A stretch of 17,945 nucleotides of DNA from contig JAGRHK010000004.1 of NCBI GenBank assembly GCA_020444985.1, positions 1 to 17,945 on the forward strand, in the 5' to 3' direction. Shown here in pieces: positions 8,709 to 16,153 of this stretch (position 1 is the stretch's first letter; every line of letters begins with the position of its first letter). A program made the position numbers and the translations under genes. Source of the stretch: Candidatus Competibacteraceae bacterium (GTDB taxonomy: Bacteria; Pseudomonadota; Gammaproteobacteria; Competibacterales; Competibacteraceae). The notes beneath the pieces are model-generated. The model saw only the letters and a program-made list of their open reading frames with translations. It made no database searches and was not told where the DNA came from.

Positions 8709-9533
8709 ATGACTGAAACAACCGCAGCCTTGGCCGAAGCCGGCTATCGACATCTACTCGACCTCTTACGCGGCATGGAGTCGGTCGCCGTGGCGTGTTC
8801 CGGGGGATTGGACAGCAGTCTGCTGCTGGCGGCAGCGCATCAGGCGTTAGGGGAGCGCGTGCTGGCGTTGACTGTGCAGACGCCCTACATGACCTCCCAC
8901 GAAATCAGCGCGGCCCGAACCTTGACCGCTGGGTTGGGCGTGCGTCATCACGTGCTGGAATGGCCGATCCCGGAAGAGATTTCCTACAATCCCCCGGACC
9001 GCTGTTACCGTTGCAAGCGGACGCTGTTTGCCGAGTTGCAAACCATCGCTGTCGCCGAAGGCTACGCCTGGCTGGCCGATGGAACGAATCGCGACGATCT
9101 CGAAGATTACCGTCCAGGCCTACGCGCTTTGCGGGAATTGAGCATTCGCAGCCCGCTATTGGAAGCCGGGTTGGGCAAGGCTGAGATTCGCCGGTATGCC
9201 CAGGCCCTCAAGCTGGCGGTTTGGAACAAGCCGGCGGGCGCTTGCCTGTTAACCCGCCTGCCCCATGGAACGGAGGCGCGTCCCGAACTGCTGCGCCGAG
9301 TGGAAGCGGCGGAACAAGCGCTGATCGATCTCGGGTTTAAGCAAGTGCGCGTGCGTTGTCATGACGATCTGGCGCGGATTGAGGTTGATCGAACCGAACA
9401 GGCGCGGTTGCTTGAGGAAAAGATGACTGACCAGGTGGCCACAACGCTGACCGCTTGCGGTTTTCGTTACATCACCCTGGATTTGCAGGGTTACCAGATG
9501 GGCAGTTTCAACGTGACGTCGACGGCACAGTGA
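8709..9533 (+). CDS. larE: ATP-dependent sulfur transferase LarE, three-cysteine type
   Basis: LarE adenylates the carboxylates of pyridinium-3,5-biscarboxylic acid mononucleotide and converts them to thiocarboxylates, the sulfur step of NPN synthesis. From the ATG at 8709 it has 274 residues. The PP-loop SGGLDSS is at 31-37, and the LarE signature DGTNRDDLEDYRPG is at 124-137. Cysteines occur at 99 and 102 (RCYRCK) and at 179 (GACLLTR). The last lies near the sacrificial Cys176 of L. plantarum LarE. The three-cysteine pattern is the one described for LarE proteins that carry a [4Fe-4S] cluster and do not consume their own cysteine. An in-frame GTG at 8688 is an alternative start; neither start has a convincing ribosome-binding site. 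larB follows after six bases. Confidence 0.93.
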   Translation: MTETTAALAEAGYRHLLDLLRGMESVAVACSGGLDSSLLLAAAHQALGERVLALTVQTPYMTSHEISAARTLTAGLGVRHHVLEWPIPEEISYNPPDRCYRCKRTLFAELQTIAVAEGYAWLADGTNRDDLEDYRPGLRALRELSIRSPLLEAGLGKAEIRRYAQALKLAVWNKPAGACLLTRLPHGTEARPELLRRVEAAEQALIDLGFKQVRVRCHDDLARIEVDRTEQARLLEEKMTDQVATTLTACGFRYITLDLQGYQMGSFNVTSTAQ

Positions 9534-9539
9534 ACGGTT

Positions 9540-10286
9540 ATGAATGAAGCCATCTTGCGCACGCTGCTGGAACAGGTGCGTTCCGGTGAACTGGCGGTTG
9601 ATGGGGCGGTGGACCGGTTGCGCCTCATGCCGTTGCGCGATCTGGGCGAGGCCGTGTTGGATACCCATCGGGAGCTGCGGCGTGGCCAGCCCGAAGTCAT
9701 CTACTGCGCGGAGAAGACCGTCGCTCAGGTTCGTATGATCTTCGCCGCCCTGCTGGAAGGCGACAGCGACATTCTGGCCACGCGCGTCCCGCCGGCAATG
9801 GCGGAAGCGCTCATGGCCGATTATCCCCAGATTCGTCACAATCCTCTGGCCCGCACCCTGGTCATCCAGCGCCGCGAACGGACCTTGACCGAGACCACAA
9901 TCGCCATTGTCACCGCCGGCGCGTCCGATCAGTCTGTCGCCGAGGAGGCTGCCGAAACCGCCAGAGTGTTTGGCAACCGGACGGAACGGATCAACGATGT
10001 CGGCGTGGCCGGGCTGCATCGCTTGCTGGCGCGGCTGGACGCCATTCGCAGCGCGCGCGTGCTCATCGTGGTCGCCGGTATGGAAGGCGCGCTCGCCAGC
10101 GTGGTCGCCGGCCTGACGGCGCGACCGGTGATCGCCGTGCCGACCAGTGTGGGCTATGGCGCGAATTTTCATGGACTGTCAGCGTTGCTCGGCATGTTGA
10201 CGTCCTGCGCCGGGGGCGTCGGCGTGGTCAACATCGACAACGGCTTTGGCGCAGCCTGCCTGGCCAGCATGATCAATCAGTTATGA
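9540..10286 (+). CDS. larB: Nickel-pincer cofactor biosynthesis protein LarB
   Basis: LarB carboxylates and hydrolyses nicotinic acid adenine dinucleotide to give pyridinium-3,5-biscarboxylic acid mononucleotide, the first step of the NPN pathway. The product is 248 residues. The N-terminal part (1 to about 115) is the LarB-specific region. The C-terminal part resembles the PurE/AIR-carboxylase fold, with TIAIVTAGASDQSVAEEA, VVAGMEGALASVVAGL and VPTSVGYG. The signature SCAGGVGVVNIDNGFGAA ends the protein. Its Cys223 corresponds to the cysteine (Cys221 in L. plantarum) that forms a covalent adduct with the pyridinium ring. The gene starts six bases after larE, and its TGA overlaps the polA ATG. 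Together with larC and larE the biosynthetic set is complete; a larA-type enzyme is not in the window. Confidence 0.95.
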   Translation: MNEAILRTLLEQVRSGELAVDGAVDRLRLMPLRDLGEAVLDTHRELRRGQPEVIYCAEKTVAQVRMIFAALLEGDSDILATRVPPAMAEALMADYPQIRHNPLARTLVIQRRERTLTETTIAIVTAGASDQSVAEEAAETARVFGNRTERINDVGVAGLHRLLARLDAIRSARVLIVVAGMEGALASVVAGLTARPVIAVPTSVGYGANFHGLSALLGMLTSCAGGVGVVNIDNGFGAACLASMINQL

Positions 10287-13027
10287 TTACAGGACTCCCC
10301 GGACCGATGACTACGCCCAAACCCCTGCTCTTGATCGATGGCTCCTCCTGGCTGCACCGCGCCTTTAACGCCCTGCCCCCGTTGAGCAACCGGGCCGGCG
10401 AACCGACCGGTGCGCTGTACGGCATGCTGAACATGCTGAACAAACTGTTGGCCGACTATCAGCCGGATTATCTAGCGGTGGTGTTCGATGCGCCCGGCCA
10501 AACATTTCGCCATAAATGGTTTCCCGATTACAAAGCGAACCGGCCGCCGCTCGATCCCCAATTGGCGCAACAAATCGAACCGGTTCACGCCTGCGTTCGC
10601 GCCCTCGGGCTACCGTTGTTGCAAATCACTGGCGTGGAAGCCGACGATGTGATCGGCACGTTGACCGTTCAGGCCACAGCGCGCGGTCTGCCGGTGCTGA
10701 TCGTGAGTAGTGACAAGGACCTGGCGCAACTGGTGAACGCTCAGGTCCGGTTGCTCGACACCATGAAAAATACCGTCACCGATGTCGCTGGCGTCGCAGC
10801 GAAGTTCGGCGTGCCCCCCCACTTGATTGTGGACTGGCTGGCGCTGGTCGGCGATACCTCCGATAACATCCCCGGCGTACCCGGCGTAGGCAAGGTCACC
10901 GCCGCGAAATGGCTCGGCCAATACGGCTCGCTGGATCAATTAATCGCGAATGCCGCGACTATTTCTGGGAAGATCGGCGAGAAATTGCGCGCAGGTCTGG
11001 AACAATTGCCGCTGTCCCGCCGCCTGGCGACCCTGGATTGCCAGGTTCCGTTGCCGGTCACGCTCGATGATCTGCGTCCAGCGCCGCCCGATACCGCCGC
11101 CTTGCGCACCTTGTACGAACGCTATGCGTTTCGCGCCGGGTTGCGGGAGTTGTCGGTGAAAAGCGCAGATCCCTCGCCCTCAACGCCTCTCCCGCCAGCC
11201 GGCGAGGCGAGTGAACCGTTACCGCCCACCTATGCCCTCATCCTCGATCCAACCGCGCTTGAGACCTGGCTGGAGCGCTTGCGCACCGCAGACCTGTTCG
11301 CTTTCGACACCGAGACTACCAGCCTGAACTACCTGGACGCCCGCATCGTCGGCGTGTCCTTTGCAATCACGCCCGACGAGGCGGCCTACGTGCCTCTGGC
11401 CCATGATTACCCTGGCGCGCCGGATCAGTTGAACCGGGAGCAGGTGCTGGAACAACTGCGTCCCCTGCTGGAAAATCCCGAACGGGCCAAAGTCGGGCAG
11501 CATCTCAAGTACGACCGGCACGTTCTCGCCAACCACGGCATTGCCTTGCGCGGCATCCGCCATGACACGCTGCTGGAATCTTACGTACTGGACTCCACCA
11601 CTCGTCATGATCTCGATTCCCTGGCGGAACGGCATTTAAATCTGCGCACCATCCATTATGAAGACGTTGCCGGCAAGGGCGCGAAGCAGTTGACGTTCAA
11701 TGAAGTGCCGCTGGAGCAAGCCGGACCCTACGCTGCCGAAGACGCCAATGTCACCCTGCGCCTGCACCATTGCCTGTGGCCGCGCCTGGAGCCGGCGCCG
11801 GATCTGCGGCGACTCTACGAAACACTGGAAATCCCATTGATCGAAGTGTTGGGCGACATGGAGCGAACGGGCGTCAAAGTGGATGCGGACGCTTTGCGCC
11901 AGCAAAGCGGCGAATTGGCCGGACGGTTACGCGAACTGGAACAGCACGCCTGGGATCTGGCCGGCGAACGCTTCAATCTCGGTTCGCCCAAGCAGTTGCA
12001 GAACATTCTGTTTGAGCGGCTTAAACTTCCCGCCGGCAAGAAAACCCCAACGGGCCAGATTTCTACCGCCGAGGATGTGTTGCAGGAACTGGCGCTGGAG
12101 TATCCCTTGCCCAAGGTAATCCTGGAACACCGGACGCTCAGCAAGCTGAAATCCACCTACACCGACCGCTTGCCTGAGCAGATTCACCGCACGACCGGAC
12201 GGGTGCATACCTCCTATCATCAAGCCGTTGCCAGCACCGGTCGGTTGTCGTCCTCCGACCCCAATCTGCAAAATATTCCGACCCGCACTGCGGAAGGGCG
12301 GCGCATTCGCCAAGCGTTCGTGCCGGAGCCGGGTTCGGTGATGCTGGCAGCGGACTATTCGCAAATCGAGCTGCGGATCATGGCTCATCTGTCCGGGGAT
12401 GCGGGTTTACTGCACGCTTTCGCCGCCGGCGCGGACATTCATCGGGCCACCGCCGCCGAGGTGTTCGGAACCGCGTCGGACCGGGTGAGCGCCGAACAGC
12501 GCCGTAGCGCCAAGGCGATCAATTTTGGCCTGATCTATGGCATGTCGGCTTTCGGCCTGGCGCGACAACTGGGAATCGAGCGCGACGCGGCGCAGGATTA
12601 CGTAGCGCGCTATTTTGCCCGGTATCCTGGCGTCAAGGCGTACATGGAGAACACTCGCCGGCAGGCGGCGGAAGCTGGTTACGTGGAAACCGTGTTTGGC
12701 CGGCGGCTGTATCTGCCGGAGATTCGTGCGCGCAATGGCCAACGCCGACAGGCGGCGGAACGGGCTGCGATTAACGCGCCGATGCAGGGAACGGCTGCGG
12801 ACATCATTAAGCGGGCGATGCTGGCGGTGCAGGGCTGGCTGCAAACGTCGCATATTGAGGCGCGCATGATCATGCAAGTCCATGACGAGTTGGTTTTTGA
12901 AGTCGCCAAGGATGCGGTCGACACCGCGAGTGCGCAAATTCGCGCCTTGATGGCTGCTGCCGCTGACTTGAACGTCCCTCTGGAAGTGGACATCGGAACC
13001 GGCATGAACTGGGATGAGGCGCATTAA
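10283..13027 (+). CDS. polA: DNA polymerase I
   Basis: Pol I performs nick translation, Okazaki-fragment maturation and repair synthesis. The product is 914 residues (E. coli 928) with all three domains. The 5' nuclease is at about 12-292 (EADDVIG at 119-125, SSDKDLAQL at 142-150, GDTSDNIPGVPGVGK at 190-204). The 3'-5' proofreading exonuclease is at about 318-505 (FDTET at 341-345, KYDR at 409-412, YAAEDA at 483-488). The polymerase has motif A ADYSQIELR (690-698), motif B RRSAKAINFGLIYG (740-753) and motif C QVHDELV (865-871, D868). Proofreading residues D342, E344, D411 and D487 are present. The linker near 295-316 is Pro/Ser-rich and coincides with a palindromic element. The start overlaps the larB stop (ATGA); an ATG at 10307 is an equally plausible start and removes eight residues. 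Confidence 0.97.
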   Translation: MITGLPGPMTTPKPLLLIDGSSWLHRAFNALPPLSNRAGEPTGALYGMLNMLNKLLADYQPDYLAVVFDAPGQTFRHKWFPDYKANRPPLDPQLAQQIEPVHACVRALGLPLLQITGVEADDVIGTLTVQATARGLPVLIVSSDKDLAQLVNAQVRLLDTMKNTVTDVAGVAAKFGVPPHLIVDWLALVGDTSDNIPGVPGVGKVTAAKWLGQYGSLDQLIANAATISGKIGEKLRAGLEQLPLSRRLATLDCQVPLPVTLDDLRPAPPDTAALRTLYERYAFRAGLRELSVKSADPSPSTPLPPAGEASEPLPPTYALILDPTALETWLERLRTADLFAFDTETTSLNYLDARIVGVSFAITPDEAAYVPLAHDYPGAPDQLNREQVLEQLRPLLENPERAKVGQHLKYDRHVLANHGIALRGIRHDTLLESYVLDSTTRHDLDSLAERHLNLRTIHYEDVAGKGAKQLTFNEVPLEQAGPYAAEDANVTLRLHHCLWPRLEPAPDLRRLYETLEIPLIEVLGDMERTGVKVDADALRQQSGELAGRLRELEQHAWDLAGERFNLGSPKQLQNILFERLKLPAGKKTPTGQISTAEDVLQELALEYPLPKVILEHRTLSKLKSTYTDRLPEQIHRTTGRVHTSYHQAVASTGRLSSSDPNLQNIPTRTAEGRRIRQAFVPEPGSVMLAADYSQIELRIMAHLSGDAGLLHAFAAGADIHRATAAEVFGTASDRVSAEQRRSAKAINFGLIYGMSAFGLARQLGIERDAAQDYVARYFARYPGVKAYMENTRRQAAEAGYVETVFGRRLYLPEIRARNGQRRQAAERAAINAPMQGTAADIIKRAMLAVQGWLQTSHIEARMIMQVHDELVFEVAKDAVDTASAQIRALMAAAADLNVPLEVDIGTGMNWDEAH
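11184..11209. repeat. G+C-rich imperfect palindrome inside the polA interdomain linker
   Basis: CGCCTC at 11184-11189 pairs with GAGGCG at 11204-11209. Inside this, GCC at 11194-11196 pairs with GGC at 11201-11203, leaving a TCCC bulge on the left arm. It lies in frame in the linker between the 5' nuclease and the exonuclease domains. The composition resembles the CCTCTCCCGCC-type palindromes dispersed between genes in many proteobacteria. Whether it is such an inserted element is inferred, not shown. Confidence 0.4.
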
Positions 13028-13096
13028 GCGCGACTTGTTTGCCAGAATAAAACCATGAGGGAAAGGGTACCCAATGATTAATTTTTCATGCATATC

Positions 13097-13101
13097 AGGT
13101 G
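13097..13101 (+). promoter_or_regulatory. Ribosome-binding site of the antitoxin gene
   Basis: AGGTG lies seven bases before the ATG at 13109. This favours that ATG over the upstream in-frame ATGs at 13088 and 13106. Confidence 0.5.
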
Positions 13102-13108
13102 TAATATG

Positions 13109-13339
13109 ATGCAAGTACAGCGACTGATTGAGACGGTGACTTCCTCGCGTTTAGTCATTGATCTGCCCGTTTCCTTCGTCAACCATCGGGTAGAAGTGTT
13201 GGTGCTCACGCTGAATGATCCGCAACCGGATAGTACGGTCAAAAAACGCAAGCCACCGCCACAGTTTGCGGGCCGGATCAGAGAACGCGGCGATGTGATG
13301 TCCTCGATTCCGCCAGCCGACTGGGGCATCAACGAATGA
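13109..13339 (+). CDS. Antitoxin-like protein of a VapBC-type module
   Basis: This small protein of 76 residues (83 from an alternative ATG at 13088) begins MQVQRLIETVTSSRLVIDLP and ends FAGRIRERGDVMSSIPPADW plus five residues. I recognise it as the kind of short antitoxin found directly upstream of PIN-domain toxins. The N-terminal half is compatible with DNA binding and dimerisation. The C-terminal tail, rich in charged and proline residues, would bind the toxin. Its stop overlaps the toxin ATG as ATGA (13336-13339), the usual coupling in such pairs. The frame is intact with no visible damage, although its toxin partner is broken. The family name is uncertain. Confidence 0.7.
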   Translation: MQVQRLIETVTSSRLVIDLPVSFVNHRVEVLVLTLNDPQPDSTVKKRKPPPQFAGRIRERGDVMSSIPPADWGINE

Positions 13340-13685
13340 TTGTTTTGGACACCCATATCTGGCATTGGTGGGTTAATCAGATTTCAGGCAAGCTATCGGC
13401 GTCGACGATCACGCTGATTGAAGAGGCTGATGCCGTTGGGGTGTCCGCGATTTCCTGTTTTGAAATGGCGTGGCTGGTTCGACATGGCCGAATTGATCTG
13501 GGAATGACCATTTGATGAATGGCTTCGACAAGTTGAAGCTGCCCAAAGATCCACAAGATCGAATCATTATCGCGACGGCCTTGCATTACCAAGCCACGCT
13601 CATCAGTTTTGACGCCCATTTTCCTCGCTATCAGGAACTGAATGATTTGTTGATCTCGGAGAATCTCCACGAACCAAACCTTTAG
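13336..13685 (+). pseudogene. Broken VapC-type PIN-domain toxin gene
   Basis: The ATG at 13336 opens a 59-codon frame, MIVLDTHIWHWWV through GVSAISCFEMAWLVRHGRID, that stops at 13513-13515. This is the N-terminal half of a PIN ribonuclease toxin, with acidic residues D5 and E43. The usual continuation PFDEWLRQVEAA is found from 13508 in the next frame, implying one extra base near 13507. From about 13537 the third frame gives LPKDPQDRIIIATALHYQAT and LISFDAHFPRYQEL, the C-terminal PIN motifs, to a TAG at 13683. About 30 residues expected between EAA and LPKDPQDR are missing. The gene thus carries a frameshift and an internal deletion and cannot make an intact toxin. Confidence 0.85.
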
Positions 13686-13704
13686 TTAATCCAGAACAAC
13701 GATC

Positions 13705-13794
13705 ATGTCTACATCGGCTACTGAATATCGCGCGCGCCTGTTCCGCAATGGCTGCAATCCCGCGTACCGGGACTTGCGGTCGAGAACGGGCTGA
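13705..13794 (+). pseudogene. Probable fragment of a second (AbrB/VapB-like) antitoxin gene
   Basis: An ATG at 13705 opens a 29-codon frame, MSTSATEYRARLFRNGCNPA and nine more residues. The segment TEYRARLFRNG is the typical start of AbrB-fold VapB antitoxins, which usually continue as (R/S)xQAVRIPRE. Here the QAVR part is missing and the frame soon ends. This suggests a small deletion and loss of the rest of the gene. No ribosome-binding site stands out. It is a short match from memory, so the call is tentative. Confidence 0.4.
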
Positions 13795-13814
13795 TCGCCG
13801 ATGTCTGAACCGGG

Positions 13815-13820
13815 TATAAT
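13815..13820 (+). promoter_or_regulatory. Probable sigma70 promoter -10 for lptFG
   Basis: A perfect TATAAT lies about 75 bases before the lptF start. Eighteen bases upstream, CTGATC at 13791-13796 is a weak -35 (three of six matches). No gene sits between it and lptF, so it most likely drives lptF-lptG. Confidence 0.5.
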
Positions 13821-13896
13821 TTCATTACTTTCATTCACGCCCACATTCACGGAACCGGCGCATCACCCATTGCACTGACAGGGGAAATCATCCAGC

Positions 13897-15006
13897 GTGC
13901 CCTCGATCATCGACCGTTATTTGATCCGCGAAATCGGCTTAACCTTGCTAGCGACGGTGCTGGTTTTATTGCTCATTGTGTTCAGCCATCGCTTGGCCGG
14001 CTATCTAAACAAGGCCGCCAACGGTCTGCTGGCCCGCGATTCCATCTTCCTGCTGCTCAGCTTGCAATTGATCGAGGTGCTGATCTTCCTCATGCCATTG
14101 GCGTTCCTGTTGAGCATCATGCTGACGCTGGGCCGGTTGTACCGCGATCATGAAATGACGGCGCTGGCAGCCTGTGGTCAAGGTCCGCTGTCGGTTTATC
14201 ACGCCGTGTTCCTGCTGGCGATGCCGGTGGCGCTGTTGACGGCGAGCTTGGCGCTGTTCATCGCGCCGATGACCATGGAATGGCAATTTGAAGTGCTCAA
14301 TCGCGCGCGCAAGGAGGCCGAAATTTCCATCTTTACGCCTGGAACTTTTCGTGAAGTGCTGGAAGGTCGGCATGTGGTGTACATCGGCGCGCTCGAAGAG
14401 CATGAATTGCGCGACGTTTTCATCCAGACCCGTGAAGCCAACGGCGAACTGAGCATTACCACCGGCAAACGGGGCCGACAGGATACCAATGCACAGGGCA
14501 TTCGTTATCTTGTGCTGGAACATGGGTATCGTTACCGGGGCGCGCCGGGCCGCAGTGATTACAGTCTGCTCAGCTTCGAACAAGCCAGGGTGCGCATCGA
14601 TGCCCAGTCGCCTACCGAGGCCTGGCGTCATAGGGAAACCTTGCCGACGAAACAACTGCTGAATTCTCGCGAACCCGGACATGTTGCTGAGCTGCAGATG
14701 CGCCTGAACAGTCCAATTCAATTGTTGCTGATCGCCTTATGGGCGCCGTTGCTGGCCCGCGCTCATCCACGCGAGGGTCGTTATGGGCGGATCGTTGCAG
14801 CGATGCTGATCTATACGATTCACTTCAATCTGGTCGGGGTCGGCGAATCCTGGCTGACCCATAGTGTCGTAGACAGGCGTTTGGGCCTGTGGTGGGTCCA
14901 TGGCATTTTCCTGCTGTTCGGCCTGGGATTATGGTTGCACTATCAATACGGCGCTCATGCTTTGCGCCGGCTCCCGCGTCTGCTACGTCGAACGGGGGGT
15001 TCATGA
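13897..15006 (+). CDS. lptF: LPS export ABC transporter permease LptF
   Basis: LptF and LptG form the inner-membrane dimer that, with the LptB ATPase and LptC, extracts lipopolysaccharide and feeds it to the Lpt bridge. The product is 369 residues (E. coli 366). Predicted helices lie at about 12-32, 52-77 and 100-123. A periplasmic beta-jellyroll domain spans about 125-265, and three helices follow at about 270-288, 298-317 and 332-349. Typical blocks are IIDRYLIREI at 4-13, LYRDHEMTALAACG at 81-94, and FTPGTFRE at 146-153. The start is GTG with AGGGGA (13880-13885) upstream; no better ATG fits the family's N-terminus. The stop overlaps the lptG ATG as ATGA. Confidence 0.95.
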   Translation: MPSIIDRYLIREIGLTLLATVLVLLLIVFSHRLAGYLNKAANGLLARDSIFLLLSLQLIEVLIFLMPLAFLLSIMLTLGRLYRDHEMTALAACGQGPLSVYHAVFLLAMPVALLTASLALFIAPMTMEWQFEVLNRARKEAEISIFTPGTFREVLEGRHVVYIGALEEHELRDVFIQTREANGELSITTGKRGRQDTNAQGIRYLVLEHGYRYRGAPGRSDYSLLSFEQARVRIDAQSPTEAWRHRETLPTKQLLNSREPGHVAELQMRLNSPIQLLLIALWAPLLARAHPREGRYGRIVAAMLIYTIHFNLVGVGESWLTHSVVDRRLGLWWVHGIFLLFGLGLWLHYQYGAHALRRLPRLLRRTGGS

Positions 15007-16067
15007 AGCTGCTCGACCGTTATATCTTCCGGGCCGTCGCCACGGCCACACTGGTCACGTTGCTGGCGTTGCTGCTACTGCAATTCTTCTTGAGCTTGCT
15101 GGTGGAATTGGAAGATGTGGGTAAAGGTCATTACCACTTCCTGGCGGCTTTGCGCTATCTGCTGTTGATTCAGCCACAGCGAATTTACGAACTATTTCCG
15201 ATGGCTTTGCTCGTGGGCGCTCTTCTCGGCATGGGCGTACTGGCCAATAGCAGCGAACTGATTGTGATGCGCGCTGCCGGTCTGTCCCTGACCCGGTTGA
15301 CTGGATCCGTCTTGCAGGCCGGATTGTTGTTAAGTCTGGGGGTCATCATCATCGGCGAGTTTGTTGCGCCCCCGCTGGAACAGTTTGCCCGTGAACAACG
15401 CGCGGTTGACCAGGGCGCTGACTTGGCTATCCGTGGCGGACGTGGTTTCTGGGCGCGCGATGGCGAGCGGTTCATTCACGTCCAAGGCGTATTACCGGGT
15501 GTCCGTTTGGCGAATATTCATGCATTCCTCGTGAACCCGGACGCCCAATTACAAAGCATCTTGCACGCCGAACAGGCGCGCTATCAAGGAGGGCGCTGGC
15601 TATTGGAAGGCATCGAACGCAGCGTTCTGAAAAAGGATCAGGTTGTCACCGAGCATTTGGCGCATCAGACCTTTGTTTCCACGATCAGCCCACAAATTCT
15701 GGAAGTGCTGGCCGCCGATCCAAGCGAGTTGTCCATTCGCGATCTGCAAATCTATGTCGGCTATCTGGAGGAGAATGGCCTGGATGCGGAAAACTACTGG
15801 CTGGAGCTGTGGCGCAAACTTCTGGCGCCCTTGACTTATTTGGCGATGCTGGTCATTGCGATGCCTTTTGTATTTGGCCCCCAACGTTCGACCGGCGCTG
15901 GACAGCGTTTGCTGATCGGACTCTTGCTCGGGTTAGCATTTTTTCTGCTCAACTATATGCTGGGCAACGTGGTGCTGTTGTATGGTTATCCGCCCCTGAT
16001 CGGCGCCATGCTGCCCTCCGTGTTATTCCTGGGGGCAGGTTTTTACACGCTGCACCGCTTGCGTTGA
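15003..16067 (+). CDS. lptG: LPS export ABC transporter permease LptG
   Basis: LptG is the partner permease of LptF in the LptB2FG lipopolysaccharide exporter. The product from the ATG at 15003 is 354 residues (E. coli 360). It begins MKLLDRYIFRAVATATLVTL, with a first helix at about 12-34, further helices near 62-82 and 103-124, a periplasmic beta domain at about 125-265, and C-terminal helices at about 280-350. Family blocks include IYELFPMALLVGALLGMG (61-78), ANSSELIVMRAAG (81-93) and YWLELWRKLLAPL, which starts the C-terminal membrane part. A G-run just upstream serves as ribosome-binding site inside the lptF end. The overlap shows translational coupling. Longer in-frame starts would run into lptF and are not needed. 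Confidence 0.95.
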   Translation: MKLLDRYIFRAVATATLVTLLALLLLQFFLSLLVELEDVGKGHYHFLAALRYLLLIQPQRIYELFPMALLVGALLGMGVLANSSELIVMRAAGLSLTRLTGSVLQAGLLLSLGVIIIGEFVAPPLEQFAREQRAVDQGADLAIRGGRGFWARDGERFIHVQGVLPGVRLANIHAFLVNPDAQLQSILHAEQARYQGGRWLLEGIERSVLKKDQVVTEHLAHQTFVSTISPQILEVLAADPSELSIRDLQIYVGYLEENGLDAENYWLELWRKLLAPLTYLAMLVIAMPFVFGPQRSTGAGQRLLIGLLLGLAFFLLNYMLGNVVLLYGYPPLIGAMLPSVLFLGAGFYTLHRLR

Positions 16068-16140
16068 ATGAAACTTCAGGGCATGAAGAGTTGTTATCCA
16101 TTTGTTGAAGAACGACGTTCTGTACAATAAGAACTATTTC

Positions 16141-16148
16141 AGGAGAGG
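16141..16148 (+). promoter_or_regulatory. Ribosome-binding site deciding the glmU start
   Basis: AGGAGAGG lies five bases before the ATG at 16154. An in-frame GTG at 16148 overlaps this site and is therefore unlikely to be the start. Upstream, TACAAT at 16123-16128 is a possible -10, with no clear -35. Confidence 0.7.
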
Positions 16149-16153
16149 TGATC

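Noticed and set aside
9249..10172. Minus-strand open frame of 307 codons
   Set aside because: It is antisense to the end of larE and most of larB, both well supported. It is a composition-driven shadow.
12407..13114. Minus-strand open frame of 235 codons opposite the end of polA
   Set aside because: It covers polymerase motifs A-C on the other strand and shows no family resemblance.
16074..16088. CTTCA/TGAAG hairpin after lptG as a terminator
   Set aside because: The stem is only 5 base pairs with low G+C, and no T-run follows.
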